In this document: positions 1 through 9,358 of the stretch, piece after piece | Numbering within the stretch: position 1 is the first letter of the stretch | Layout of the letters: every line of letters starts with the position of its first letter | Origin: Bradyrhizobium sp. 132 | Lineage (GTDB): Bacteria; Pseudomonadota; Alphaproteobacteria; Rhizobiales; Xanthobacteraceae | Length of the DNA: 64,000 bases | Direction: 5' to 3' | NCBI RefSeq assembly: GCF_023074185.1 | Contig: NZ_JADPKY010000177.1 | Span: forward strand, 21,646 to 85,645 | Position numbers and translations under genes: made by a program | The notes under the pieces: generated by a model | Database searches by the model: none | What the model was told of the DNA's origin: nothing | What the model saw: the letters and a program-made list of their open reading frames with translations, nothing else

Positions 1-144
1 GCCCTTGGCATAGCGGAGCAATAGGAGCCAGCCGGCTCCCGGTCTTCCCTGCACCCTCTTTCAATTGAGGGTGAAGCGACGAAGCAAAGCTCGGGCGAAA
101 CACGCCGCGAGGATGCAAGCCCATGTCAGTTATTCAACAACGAT

Positions 145-282
145 CTCGTGCCCCGGACGCAGCGCAGCGCCTCTTCGCTGTGCGCTGCAGGGCCGGGGCC
201 CATGCAACAGCGAACGGCGCGGCTTCCTGGATCCCGGCTCTGCGGCGCGTCACTGCGTGCCGCACCGCGTCCGGGACACGAG
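145..282. repeat. Palindrome-ended intergenic repeat, copy 1
   Basis: The first 361 bases hold no convincing gene. Within them, 145-160 (ctcgtgccccggacgc) and 267-282 (gcgtccgggacacgag) are inverted ends with one mismatch, enclosing about 106 bases. Read on the minus strand, the right end continues into a gccgcagagccggga block that recurs at 15399-15456. This looks like a dispersed Rhizobiales palindromic element. The short open frames crossing it have no recognisable protein features. Confidence 0.6.
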
Positions 283-361
283 AAAGACGAGCGTTGTCGT
301 CACAGTTCGTCATTGCGGCGCCGAGATCGCAAAGCTGCTCGCCGATTTCGGCCAGCGTGCT

Positions 362-1630
362 TCACGGGCGGCGTAACTCGGACGGATAACAGTCATAGAC
401 CAGCGCCTTGAAGGCAGGCGTGATACGGCTGCGCTCGTTCTGGGTCTGCTGCATCAGGAGGTAGACCATGTCGAGCTTGGGATCGACGCCGAAATAGGTG
501 CCGCTGCCACTGTCCCATTTCAACTCGCCGAGCGAGCCCGGCGGCGGCGGTTTGGCGTTGCCGGGATCGGTCCGCACCGCAAGGCCATAGCCATAACCGA
601 AGCCGTCGCCAGGAAAATAGAAATAATCGCGTCCAACGCCGGAGCCGGGCCCGACGTGATCCGTGGTCATGGCTTTGAAAGCCGCGGGGCTCAGATAGCG
701 CTTGCCCTCGAACTCGCCGCCGTTGAGCAGCATCTGCGAGAAACGCAGATAGTCGGTGATGGTCGAGAGCAGCCCGCCGCCTCCGGATTGCCATTCGGGA
801 TGGTCGAGGCGGTCGCGCTCGGCGGCAAGCAGAATGAAGTCATTGGGCAGCGGCCGCGCCATCCGAGCGAGCTCGTCCGCGCTCGCCAGCGCGAATTTGG
901 TGCTGCTCATGCCGAGCGGATCGAGGATGCGCTGCTTGAGGAATTCGTACAGCGTCTGGCCCGAGATGATCTCGATGACGCTGCCGAGCACGTCGGTGGA
1001 ATGACCGTAGCGCCACAGCGTTCCCGGCTGCCGCGCCAGCGGCAGCTTTGCGATGCGTTGGGCGAATTCCCTGTTGTTGAATTGACCTTCGAAGATGTCG
1101 GCAGCCTTGTAGGCCTGCTCGACCCATTTGCCGCCGATATAATCGTAGCTGATGCCCGAGGTGTGCCGCAGCAGATCCTCGATGTTGACGGGACGGACCG
1201 GGGCCACGAGATCCAGATGCAACGTGCCGTCGGGATTGGTGACCTCCAGTCCCACCTTGGTGTCGGCAAAGAGGGGGATGTATTTCGACACGGGGTCGGT
1301 GAGCGCAAGCTTGCCCTTGTCGATCAGCATCATCGCGCCGAGGCACGTGACCGGCTTGGTCATCGAGTGGATGGCGAAGATCGTATCGGGCGTCATCGCG
1401 AGACCCGTCCTGGTGTCGCGCACGCCAAAATTCTTCAGATAGACCGGCTTGCCGTGCTGCTGGACCAGGACCACGGCGCCCGGCAGCCGGCCGCTCGTCA
1501 CCTCGTTGTCAAAATACTTTGTGATGCGGTCGAGCCCGTCGGACGACGGAGCGGCGATATCGGCGGCGCGGCTCCGCGCCATTGTGCCGGCCAGCAGCGC
1601 GGCTCCGACCAGAAATTCACGACGCTTCAT
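362..1630 (-). CDS. Exported serine hydrolase (class C beta-lactamase / esterase fold)
   Basis: A 422-residue member of the beta-lactamase-related family (Pfam Beta-lactamase, PF00144), probably a periplasmic esterase or peptidase. The N-terminus MKRREFLVGAALLAG has a twin-arginine-like pattern (RR at 3-4) and a hydrophobic core, so export, possibly by Tat, is likely. The nucleophile motif S-M-T-K lies at residues 89-92, and a tyrosine in RYGHS near residue 205 fits the second catalytic motif. The ATG at 1630 is chosen because GGGAGGAAG sits just upstream; a start nine codons earlier lacks such a site. The substrate cannot be told from sequence. It is a separate paralogue of the serine hydrolase at 20.8-22.1 kb. 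Confidence 0.85.
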   Translation of the reverse strand: MKRREFLVGAALLAGTMARSRAADIAAPSSDGLDRITKYFDNEVTSGRLPGAVVLVQQHGKPVYLKNFGVRDTRTGLAMTPDTIFAIHSMTKPVTCLGAMMLIDKGKLALTDPVSKYIPLFADTKVGLEVTNPDGTLHLDLVAPVRPVNIEDLLRHTSGISYDYIGGKWVEQAYKAADIFEGQFNNREFAQRIAKLPLARQPGTLWRYGHSTDVLGSVIEIISGQTLYEFLKQRILDPLGMSSTKFALASADELARMARPLPNDFILLAAERDRLDHPEWQSGGGGLLSTITDYLRFSQMLLNGGEFEGKRYLSPAAFKAMTTDHVGPGSGVGRDYFYFPGDGFGYGYGLAVRTDPGNAKPPPPGSLGELKWDSGSGTYFGVDPKLDMVYLLMQQTQNERSRITPAFKALVYDCYPSELRRP

Positions 1631-1693
1631 CCGGGCTTCCTCCCTCGCCGGGATCAAAGCCGCAAGACGTCGAAGGCGTCAACACGCCTTCGA

Positions 1694-2257
1694 TTAAAAT
1701 CGCGTCACGATTTCAGAAAGGACCGGCCGCGGACGGTCATCGCTCGGCTTGGTCGGGGTGCCGATATGGACAAGTCCGGCGAGCTTCTCGTCCGGCTTGA
1801 GGCCGAGGCCATCCAGCACGTCGCGATCGAACGAGAACCAGCCGGTCAGCCAGCAGGCGCCGTAGCCGAGCGCGGTCGCGGCCGTGACGATGTTCATGAC
1901 GCTGGCGCCGGCCGACAATTCCTGCTCGAAGGCCGGCACCTTCGGATGCGGCTTGGTGAAGCTGACGATGCCGATCACCAGCGGCGCATCCGTGAGGCGT
2001 TTGCGCTCGGTCTCGACATCGGCGGCAGGCGCGCCAGGATTCTTCCGGGCAAACACCTTTGCGATCACCTCGCCGGCGCGTTGACGCGCATCGCCCTCGA
2101 AAATGATGAAGCGCCAGGGCGCAAGCTTGCCATGGTCGGGCACGCGCGAGCCGATGGTGAGGATGGTCTCGAGCTCGGCCGGGGAGGGCCCGGGTCCGGA
2201 CATCTCGCGCGGCTTGACCGAGCGGCGGGTCTTCAGGAGTTCGATGGCGTCAGGCAC
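1694..2257 (-). CDS. Nitroreductase family protein
   Basis: A 187-residue FMN-dependent nitroreductase-fold enzyme. The N-terminal helix LLKTRRSVKP carries the RRS element that contacts FMN phosphate in this family, and GYGACWLTGW near the C-terminal third is typical of the YdjA/RutE-like subgroup. Such enzymes use NAD(P)H to reduce nitro groups, quinones or enals; the true substrate is unknown. The start is taken as GTG at 2257, preceded by GAGGA, giving VPDAIELLKTRRS. An ATG 21 codons upstream would add a non-conserved tail. The gene lies 93 bases downstream of thrS on the same strand and could be cotranscribed. Confidence 0.85.
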   Translation of the reverse strand: MPDAIELLKTRRSVKPREMSGPGPSPAELETILTIGSRVPDHGKLAPWRFIIFEGDARQRAGEVIAKVFARKNPGAPAADVETERKRLTDAPLVIGIVSFTKPHPKVPAFEQELSAGASVMNIVTAATALGYGACWLTGWFSFDRDVLDGLGLKPDEKLAGLVHIGTPTKPSDDRPRPVLSEIVTRF

Positions 2258-2350
2258 TGCAATATCCTCTTCGGCTGGTCGTCGGGCGTGCCATGCCGAG
2301 ATAAGCATGCACGCCCGCAACCGAAAGCGAGTTTAGATCGATTTCAGGAA

Positions 2351-4450
2351 TCAGGCCGCGCCACGCGCCCGCTTCACATCGGGCGGGGTCGCCTCGTCGA
2401 CGAGGGCGGCGAGCGCCTCCACCGTCGTGGTCACGTTCTGGCCGTCGCTGCCGAGCCGCCGGATCGAGACCGACTGTGTCTCGGCCTCTTTCTTGCCGAC
2501 CACGAGCAGTGCCGGAATCTTGGCCAGCGAATGCTCGCGGACCTTGTAGTTGATCTTTTCGTTGCGCAGGTCGATCTCGGCCCGAAGTCCCGCACGCCGG
2601 ACCTGCTCCAGAACCTGCTTGGCGTATTCGTCGGCCTCCGACGTGATGGTGGTGACCACCACCTGCACCGGCGACAGCCAAAGCGGGAAGTTGCCGGCAT
2701 AGTGCTCGATCAGGATGCCGATGAAGCGCTCCATCGAACCGCAGATCGCGCGGTGCACCATCACCGGCGGCTTCTTGCCGCTGTCGTGGTCGATGTAGAA
2801 CGCACCGAACCGTTCCGGCAGGTTGAAGTCGACCTGCGTGGTGCCGCATTGCCAGTCGCGGCCGATGGCGTCGCGCAGCACGTATTCGAACTTCGGCCCG
2901 TAGAAGGCGCCTTCGCCCGGATTGATCTCGGTCTTGATGTGATTGTTCTGCGTCTGGATTTCGCGCAGCACGGTGGCCATCACGCGCTCGGCGTGATCCC
3001 ACATCGCGTCGGTGCCGACGCGTTTCTCCGGCCGGGTCGACAACTTCACCGTGAGATCGCCGGTGAAGCCGAAATCGGCGTAAGTCGACAGGATCAGCTC
3101 GTTGATCTTCAGGCACTCGTCGGCGAGCTGATCCTCCATGCAGAAGATATGAGCGTCGTCCTGCGTGAAGCCGCGCACGCGCATCAAGCCGTGCATGGCG
3201 CCGGACGGCTCATAGCGGTGCACTACGCCGAACTCGGCGAGCCGCAGCGGCAAATCGCGGTAGCTCTTCAAGCCGTGCTTGAAGATCTGCACGTGACCCG
3301 GGCAGTTCATTGGCTTCAGTGCAAACCAGCGCTTGTCTTCGGCTTCGTCGCCGGCCGACTGCGCCGCAAACATGTTCTCGCGGTACCAACCCCAATGGCC
3401 GGAGGTCTCCCACAGCGACTTGTCGAGGATCTGCGGCGCGTTGACCTCGCTGTAGTCGCCGCTCAGGCGTCGGCGCATATAGGCGATCAGCTGCTGGAAG
3501 ATGGTCCAGCCCTTGGCGTGCCAGAACACCACGCCCGGACCTTCCTCCTGGAAATGGAAGAGGTCGAGCTCGCGCCCGAGCTTGCGATGGTCGCGCTTTT
3601 CGGCTTCCTCGATCTGCTTCAGATAAGCGTCGAGGTCCTCCTGCTTGGCGAACGCCGTGCCGTAGATGCGGGTCAGCATCGGGTTGTTGCTGTCGCCGCG
3701 CCAATAGGCGCCGGCCACCTTCATCAGCTTGAAGGCGTTGCCGACCTTGCCGGTCGAGGTCATGTGCGGGCCGCGGCAGAGATCGAACCAGTCGCCCTGA
3801 TAGTAGATCTTGATCGGCTCGTTGCCGGGGATGGCGTCGACCAGCTCGACCTTGAACGCCTCGCCCTTGTCGCGGAACACCTGTTTGGTTTTTTCGCGAT
3901 CCCAAACCTCTTTCGTAAAAAACTTGTCGCGCGCGATGAGCTCGCGCATCTTTTTCTCGATTGCGGCAAAGTCTTCCGGCGTGAACGGCTCGTTGCGGAA
4001 GAAATCGTAATAGAAGCCGTTCTCGATCACGGGACCGATGGTGACCTGGGTGCCCGGCCACAGCGTCTGCACGGCTTCGGCGAGCACGTGGGCGCAGTCG
4101 TGGCGGATCAACTCGAGCGCGCGTGGATCGTCGCGGTTGATCAGCTCGAGCTTGGCATCGGCTTCAATGGGATCGTCGAGGTCGGAGACCACGCCGTCGA
4201 GCGCCATCGCGACCGTGCGCTTGGCCAGCGACGGCGAAATGCCCTTGGCGATCTCGAGGCCGGTGATGCTCTTGGCATATTCACGCCGGGCGCCGTCCGG
4301 GAAGGTGAGAGTGATTTTTTCCGGTGGGGTCACGGGTCTCAAATTGCTGAGGCTGTATTGGAAGCCCGATTCGGATTTGGCTTGTTCGGCCTTGGTCTGT
4401 TCGGCCTTGGCTTGTTCGGACCTGGATTGGTCCTTGGGCTGGTCGGTCAT
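2351..4450 (-). CDS. thrS: Threonyl-tRNA synthetase
   Basis: Cytoplasmic class II aminoacyl-tRNA synthetase that charges tRNA-Thr. The 699-residue product carries the TGS domain (ITLTFPDGARREYAK), the editing domain with HDCAHVLAEAV, and the catalytic core with class II motifs (RVRGFTQDDAHIFC; PVMVHRAICGSMERF), then an anticodon-binding domain (NFPLWLSPVQVVV). It is longer than the E. coli enzyme (642) because of an N-terminal extension of about 30 residues made of repeated KAEQ units. The ATG at 4450 is preceded by AGGAGA at good spacing; an upstream in-frame ATG is not favoured. No T-box or ThrS operator is evident upstream. Confidence 0.97.
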   Translation of the reverse strand: MTDQPKDQSRSEQAKAEQTKAEQAKSESGFQYSLSNLRPVTPPEKITLTFPDGARREYAKSITGLEIAKGISPSLAKRTVAMALDGVVSDLDDPIEADAKLELINRDDPRALELIRHDCAHVLAEAVQTLWPGTQVTIGPVIENGFYYDFFRNEPFTPEDFAAIEKKMRELIARDKFFTKEVWDREKTKQVFRDKGEAFKVELVDAIPGNEPIKIYYQGDWFDLCRGPHMTSTGKVGNAFKLMKVAGAYWRGDSNNPMLTRIYGTAFAKQEDLDAYLKQIEEAEKRDHRKLGRELDLFHFQEEGPGVVFWHAKGWTIFQQLIAYMRRRLSGDYSEVNAPQILDKSLWETSGHWGWYRENMFAAQSAGDEAEDKRWFALKPMNCPGHVQIFKHGLKSYRDLPLRLAEFGVVHRYEPSGAMHGLMRVRGFTQDDAHIFCMEDQLADECLKINELILSTYADFGFTGDLTVKLSTRPEKRVGTDAMWDHAERVMATVLREIQTQNNHIKTEINPGEGAFYGPKFEYVLRDAIGRDWQCGTTQVDFNLPERFGAFYIDHDSGKKPPVMVHRAICGSMERFIGILIEHYAGNFPLWLSPVQVVVTTITSEADEYAKQVLEQVRRAGLRAEIDLRNEKINYKVREHSLAKIPALLVVGKKEAETQSVSIRRLGSDGQNVTTTVEALAALVDEATPPDVKRARGAA

Positions 4451-4636
4451 TGCATGTCTCCTGGGGCTCACTCCTGCGAACGAGCGCAGGTAAGCGGGAA
4501 CGAGCGATATATCAGGCGATTCGGCCTGCGCAATCCGGCATTTCCAAGAAACTGGCGCGCAAAAGCCGGGGCGCCGCACGAACTATTCCGGGCGACGCCC
4601 TTTAACCGGTCGCAGGTCTGCTCTACATGCATCTGC

Positions 4637-5809
4637 ATGGAAAATGCACGCGCCGGCCGTTTCGCGCCTACTGCCCTGATGCTCGGCAATCTCGTCACCG
4701 GCTGCTCGGTATTGGCACCGGCGGGCATGCTGCCGGAATTGGCGGCGGGGCTCGACGTCAGCATCCACGCGGCCGCGCTCCTGATCACCTTCGGCGCCAT
4801 CATCCTGTGCATCGGATCGCCGCTGACGGCCTGGCTCACCAGCCGGATCGAGCGCCGGACGCTGCTCACCACGACGCTGGCGGTGCTCGCCTTTGGCAAT
4901 CTCGCATCGGCATTTGCGCCCGACTACACGAGCCTCCTTGTCACCCGCCTGGCGATGCTCGCGGTCGGCGCGCTCTACACGCCGCAGGCCGCCGGCACGG
5001 CGGCACTGATCGTGCCGGTGGAGCGTCGCGGCAGCACGATCGCCTACATCTTTCTCGGCTGGTCGCTCGCTGCCGCCGTCGGCCTGCCGCTGATCACCTT
5101 CATCGCCAGCCGATATGGCTGGCGCGCGGCCTATGGCGGGATCGGCGCGCTCGGCTGCATCAGCTTCCTGCTGTTGCTGATCCGGCTGCCGGCCGGCTTG
5201 AAGGGCACGCCGGTGGACCTGAAGACCTGGAGCGCCGTCGGCCGCGACGGGACGATCCTGCTGCTGCTTGCGATCACGATGCTGCAGATGGCCGGGCAGT
5301 TCGTGGTGTTCACCTTCATGGGCCCGCTGCTCAAGAAGCTGACCGGCGCCGGGCCCGATGCGATCGGCATGGTGTTCGCTCTCTATGGCGTCTGCGGCTT
5401 CCTCGGCGTTGTCATCGCGACCCGCATCGTCGACACCTCGGGACCCTATCGCACCTCGCTGCTGTTCACCTGCCTGCTGCTTGCGGGGATCACGGGCTGG
5501 GCGCTCAGTGCCGGCACGCTCGCGTTGATGGCGGGTGCGGCCGCGATCTGGGGCCTCGGCTTTGCCTCGACCAATTCGATGCAGCAGGTGCGGCTGGTCT
5601 CGGCCGCACCGTCGCTGGCATCGGCGACCGTCGCACTCAACACCTCCGTCCTCTATATCGGCCAGGCTGTCGGCTCTGCCGTCGGCGGACTGCTGTTCGC
5701 CCGCGAGCTCCTGCATACGCTCGGCTTCGTCGCGGTCGGTTTCGTCGTGCTGGCGCTGATCCTGGTAGTCCTGACCCGGCCCCGGCCGGCAACCGCCGCC
5801 CCGGCCTGA
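4637..5809 (+). CDS. MFS transporter (DHA1-like)
   Basis: A 390-residue inner-membrane protein with about 12 hydrophobic segments in the 6+6 pattern of the major facilitator superfamily. The cytoplasmic loop between helices 2 and 3 has TSRIERRTLL, a degenerate form of the MFS motif A. It most resembles drug:proton antiporters and sugar-efflux proteins of the DHA1 group; the substrate is not predictable. The ATG at 4637 lies about 187 bases from the divergent thrS start. The reading frame stays open far upstream, but that part is antisense to thrS and two other genes and is not coding. Confidence 0.85.
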   Translation: MENARAGRFAPTALMLGNLVTGCSVLAPAGMLPELAAGLDVSIHAAALLITFGAIILCIGSPLTAWLTSRIERRTLLTTTLAVLAFGNLASAFAPDYTSLLVTRLAMLAVGALYTPQAAGTAALIVPVERRGSTIAYIFLGWSLAAAVGLPLITFIASRYGWRAAYGGIGALGCISFLLLLIRLPAGLKGTPVDLKTWSAVGRDGTILLLLAITMLQMAGQFVVFTFMGPLLKKLTGAGPDAIGMVFALYGVCGFLGVVIATRIVDTSGPYRTSLLFTCLLLAGITGWALSAGTLALMAGAAAIWGLGFASTNSMQQVRLVSAAPSLASATVALNTSVLYIGQAVGSAVGGLLFARELLHTLGFVAVGFVVLALILVVLTRPRPATAAPA

Positions 5810-5901
5810 ACGGAAGCGTTTTCGTGTGCGCAAGGCGCTTGGCAAACCGCGCGCCGGGGCGCTAGAACGCGAGGTATGGGGACCAAAGAGAGTTGACTGA
5901 A

Positions 5902-6294
5902 ATGAGGATGATTCTGGCGGTTGCCGCGGTGCTCTATTCAGCCTCCGCGTTTGCGCAAGCCGACAAGCCACCACCGATGGTCGGGGACAAGCCGTTGGTG
6001 CAGGTCAAGCCCAAGGGGCCCAAGGCCGGGATCCAAGAGGCGGCTGCCAAGCCCGCCGCGGCGCCGAAGGGCAAGCCACAATCGATCGCGGCGCGGCTCC
6101 AGGCCTGCCTCGACCTCGATGACGGCACCAAGGACCGGCTCAATTGCTACGACGCGGTGATCGCGCCGACGCCGAAGCCGAAGCCGCCGAAGGCCAAGGG
6201 CTACGCCGATTGCCGATTCTTCAAGGAAGAGGACGAGCGGCTGGCCTGCTTCAACGGATTTGCCGAGAGCATTCCGAAGCTGCCCAAAACCTGA
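5902..6294 (+). CDS. Small exported Cys-containing protein, unknown function
   Basis: About 130 residues with an N-terminal signal peptide (MILAVAAVLYSASAFAQA), a Lys/Pro/Ala-rich linker, and a C-terminal half with four cysteines in the blocks LQACLDLDD, LNCYDA, ADCRFF and LACFNGF. The spacing suggests two disulfide-bonded pairs in the periplasm. The family is not recognised beyond similarity in style to small secreted proteins of Bradyrhizobium. The ATG at 5902 follows a GAGAG element; a TTG at 5893 is in frame and also possible. Confidence 0.7.
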   Translation: MRMILAVAAVLYSASAFAQADKPPPMVGDKPLVQVKPKGPKAGIQEAAAKPAAAPKGKPQSIAARLQACLDLDDGTKDRLNCYDAVIAPTPKPKPPKAKGYADCRFFKEEDERLACFNGFAESIPKLPKT

Positions 6295-6327
6295 GGCCAA
6301 TGGCTAAGGTCTGCAAGCCGGACGGTT

Positions 6328-6345
6328 AGTCGCTGATCAGCGACT
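6328..6345. repeat. 18-bp perfect palindrome between convergent genes
   Basis: The sequence agtcgctgatcagcgact is a perfect palindrome lying in the 42-base gap between two convergent genes and covering the stop codon of the minus-strand one. It may help end transcription from either side, but no T-run follows, so this is only a possibility. Confidence 0.5.
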
Positions 6346-7704
6346 CGACGGGGATGGATTGGTGGAGGCCACGCGCGTCAGTGCGAGTGATGGCGTCGCT
6401 GACATCTTCACCAGCACGTCCTTGAGCGGGTCCCGCGTCCAGGCGCGGGTCACATAGTCGCGATGGGTGATGCCGTCACCGGTTTCGACGAACACCACGC
6501 TGCCGGGACGCAACGGTCCGTCCATGTCTTCGGAGACGCTGATGCCTTTCTGCCGCAGCGTGCTCATCAGCTCGCGGTCGCGCCGCGCGGTGTAGCGGGT
6601 GTAGGAGCTGACGAAGAAGCCGGAGCGGTGGCTCTCGATCCATGAGGCGAACTTGTCCATTTCGCCGTAGACGGCGTCGAGCAGCACGACGCCGCGGACG
6701 CGGTCGCTGATGCCGCCGACCTCGAGACTCCAGGCCGTCGGCAGGAAGCCGCCGCTGTAGCCGACGATCACGATCGGCATATTGGCGAAGGCGCGCGCGC
6801 TGTTGGGATCGCCGGTGAGCCGGGCCAGATGGTTCGCAGACTCCTCCAGGAAGCGCTTGAGGCCGCCCGCCTGCCAGAACTTCCCGGCGCTAGAATCGGC
6901 GGCGTCCACCGCCATTTGCGGAGCAAGCAGGATGGCGTTGGCGCCGGAATCGGTGACCTGCTGCGGCACCAGCTGCCGGTCGCGCACGTCACGCTCGAGC
7001 GTTGCGCCGTTGCCGTGGAAGAACACCACGATCACGCCTGGCTTACGCACGTCGAAATGTTCGGGCACGTGCATCAGCACGCGGTTGTCGCTGTAGGTCT
7101 CGTCCTGCCAGAACACGCGCCCGGAATAGCTGCGGTGGCCGCGGCGGTCGCCCTTGGCGATGTTGAGGAACGGCGAGTCGGAGGCGGGGTTGTTGCCGAA
7201 ATAGGGGAATGCCGACGACTTCATGCTGACGAGCGTCGTCAGGTCCTCGCGCACCGGACGTTGGTAGGGGGCCTGCGGCGCGAGCGAAGCGACCCTGTAG
7301 GGCGCCTGCTCCGGCTGTGGCTGCTGCACGGCGCGCTTGGGCGAGAAGTCCGACATTTGCCGTTGCAGAAAACCCTCGCTTGCGGACGGGAACCGCTCCG
7401 TGAACTGCGGGGCCGGGAAGCGATCCTCGAACGTGTCACTGCTTGCGACCTGCTGATTTGTCTTCGCAACGATCTGGACGTTGGCCTGCGAGTTCGCCGC
7501 GAGCGCCGCCGGATTGGGCGCCTTGCCGCATTGAACCAATGTGAGCGACAGCGGCACCAAGGCCGGGATCAGAGCGATCCGGAGCGCACGACCGCGCGCA
7601 CCGGACGTCGTCCGGTCGGCACGAATGTCAGCTCTCAGTTTCGGAACGGCCCCGACCATCCACCCATGACCCCAAGTCATGACCACAAGTCCATCGGCAA
7701 TCAT
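6337..7704 (-). CDS. Alpha/beta-hydrolase-fold protein, membrane-anchored or exported
   Basis: A 455-residue protein. The C-terminal half looks like an alpha/beta hydrolase: the oxyanion-type motif FFHGNG at residues 228-233, the nucleophile elbow GYSGG at 315-319 (Ser317), and a histidine in GITHRDY near the C-terminus. The N-terminal 60 residues include one hydrophobic segment ending in LTLVQC, which could be an uncleaved anchor or a poor lipoprotein signal. A long Gln/Pro-rich linker (residues 70-150) follows. The start is uncertain: ATG codons at 7704, 7680 and 7659 are all in frame and none has a strong ribosome site. The 270 bases upstream hold no other gene. Confidence 0.7.
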   Translation of the reverse strand: MIADGLVVMTWGHGWMVGAVPKLRADIRADRTTSGARGRALRIALIPALVPLSLTLVQCGKAPNPAALAANSQANVQIVAKTNQQVASSDTFEDRFPAPQFTERFPSASEGFLQRQMSDFSPKRAVQQPQPEQAPYRVASLAPQAPYQRPVREDLTTLVSMKSSAFPYFGNNPASDSPFLNIAKGDRRGHRSYSGRVFWQDETYSDNRVLMHVPEHFDVRKPGVIVVFFHGNGATLERDVRDRQLVPQQVTDSGANAILLAPQMAVDAADSSAGKFWQAGGLKRFLEESANHLARLTGDPNSARAFANMPIVIVGYSGGFLPTAWSLEVGGISDRVRGVVLLDAVYGEMDKFASWIESHRSGFFVSSYTRYTARRDRELMSTLRQKGISVSEDMDGPLRPGSVVFVETGDGITHRDYVTRAWTRDPLKDVLVKMSATPSLALTRVASTNPSPSSR

Positions 7705-7988
7705 TAAGACAACTGAACCGATGGGCGTTTAGGCGACGTTAAGTGTCCGGAGAAACTTCCCCACATCCGGAACGGCCAAAAGGACCACGTAATCGTGTCG
7801 CGATTGTGGGGAAGGGAGACGGGACGTCCCGGTGTTTGCGCAGGTTTATTGGCCAAGACCGCGCAGCAAGGGTGCCGGAGTACCGATTTAGCCCGCCTCA
7901 TTTAACCCTTGTTAACCCTGCTTGAATTGACTGGCTCGAACTGCACGATGCTTCCCACGAGGCATGACGCCTGAGGTTGAGGACCCCG

Positions 7989-9356
7989 ATGACGGCATCA
8001 GATGCGGGTACCGCGGCCTGGACTGGCCGGCTGACCGGAAGCGGATCGGGGGTCTCCGTTCTGGTCGCAACCGCCATCGTCGTTGCCGACATGATCGGGG
8101 TCGGCGTCTTCACCAGCCTCGGCTTTCAGGTCAAGGACATCCCCTCGGGCTTCTCGATCCTCTTGCTGTGGACCATCGGCGGCATTGTCGCGCTGTGCGG
8201 GGTGTTCGCCTACAGCGAACTCGGCGCGATGTTTCCGCGCTCCAGCGGCGAATACAATTTCCTCGGCCGCACCTATCACCCCGCCTTCGGCTTTCTCGCG
8301 GGCTGGGTGTCGGCGACGGTTGGCTTTGCAGCGCCCGTCGCGCTCGCCGCAATGGCGTTCGGCGAATACGCCAAATCGGTCGTGCCCGGTGTGCCGCCGA
8401 TCCCGCTTGCCATCGCCGTGGTGTGGCTGGTCTCGCTCGTGCAACTGACCGGCGTCAGGCACTCCTCGACCTTCCAGTTGATCTCGACCATCCTGAAGGT
8501 CGTACTGATCGTGGCCTTCCTGGTTGCCGGCTTCATCATTGGCACCCCGCAGCCAATCGCCTTCACCCCGCAGGCTGGTGACCTCGCACACATCGTCAGC
8601 GCCCCCTTCGCGATCGGGCTTGTGTTTGTGATGTACTCGTTTTCGGGCTGGAATGCCGCGACCTACATCATCGGCGAAATGAACATGCCGCAGCGGGACC
8701 TGCCGCGTGCACTGCTCGCGGGCACGCTGATCGTGCTCGTGCTGTACGTCGCGCTGAATGCGGTGTTTCTCTATTCTACGCCGGTCGGCGCGCTCGCGGG
8801 TCAGCTCGACGTCGCCAGCGTCGCCGGCAGCGCGATCTTCGGCAACCTTGGCGGCCGGATCGTTGGCGCGATGATCTGCTTCGGCCTGATCTCCTCGATC
8901 AGCGCGATGATGTGGATCGGCCCGCGCGTGATGATGACGATGGGCGAGGACATTCCGGCGCTGCGTGTGTTCTCCCGCAAGTCGACGAGCGGCGCGCCGG
9001 CCTATGCCATCCTGTTTCAGCTCGCCGTCGCCAATCTGCTGCTGTTCACGCGCAGTTTCGAGGCGGTGCTCGATTTCATCCAGTTCGCGCTGCTGTTCTG
9101 CTCGTTCTTCACGGTCGCCGGCGTCATCAAGCTGCGCATCACCGATCCCGATTTGTCGCGGCCCTATCGGGCTTGGGGATACCCGTTCACTCCGCTCGTT
9201 TTCCTGCTCGTGACCGCCTTCATGATGTACTACCTTTTGACCGAGCGGCCCCTGCAGTCGCTGTCGGGAATGCTCGTCATGCTCTCGGGCCTGTTGATTT
9301 ATGTTGTTTTCCGCAGGCGGCCGGTCGCCGCTGGCACGTCATCACATCGCGAATAG
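7989..9356 (+). CDS. APC-family amino acid permease
   Basis: A 455-residue inner-membrane permease with about 12 transmembrane helices. The first helix, VADMIGVGVFTSLGF, carries the G-x-G-x-F substrate-binding bend of the amino acid/polyamine/organocation superfamily, and FPRSSGEYNFLGRTY follows helix 2 as in LAT/CAT-like members. GYPFTPLVFLL before the last helices is also typical. It probably imports amino acids by proton symport or by exchange; the substrate is unknown. The ATG at 7989 follows GAGGA. The next gene starts two bases after this stop, so the two are probably cotranscribed. Confidence 0.88.
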   Translation: MTASDAGTAAWTGRLTGSGSGVSVLVATAIVVADMIGVGVFTSLGFQVKDIPSGFSILLLWTIGGIVALCGVFAYSELGAMFPRSSGEYNFLGRTYHPAFGFLAGWVSATVGFAAPVALAAMAFGEYAKSVVPGVPPIPLAIAVVWLVSLVQLTGVRHSSTFQLISTILKVVLIVAFLVAGFIIGTPQPIAFTPQAGDLAHIVSAPFAIGLVFVMYSFSGWNAATYIIGEMNMPQRDLPRALLAGTLIVLVLYVALNAVFLYSTPVGALAGQLDVASVAGSAIFGNLGGRIVGAMICFGLISSISAMMWIGPRVMMTMGEDIPALRVFSRKSTSGAPAYAILFQLAVANLLLFTRSFEAVLDFIQFALLFCSFFTVAGVIKLRITDPDLSRPYRAWGYPFTPLVFLLVTAFMMYYLLTERPLQSLSGMLVMLSGLLIYVVFRRRPVAAGTSSHRE

Positions 9357-9358
9357 AC

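Noticed and set aside
656..5809. An uninterrupted plus-strand frame of more than 1,700 codons
   Set aside because: Only its last 390 codons (from 4637) encode an MFS protein. The rest is antisense to a serine hydrolase, a nitroreductase and thrS, all of which have clear motifs; long antisense frames are expected in such GC-rich DNA.
4583..5974. 463-codon minus-strand frame rich in Arg, Gln and Asp
   Set aside because: It is antisense to the MFS transporter and has the skewed composition of a GC-rich shadow frame, with no domain pattern.
6463..7707. Plus-strand frames opposite the alpha/beta hydrolase
   Set aside because: They lack any motif and lie opposite a protein with GYSGG and HGNG motifs.
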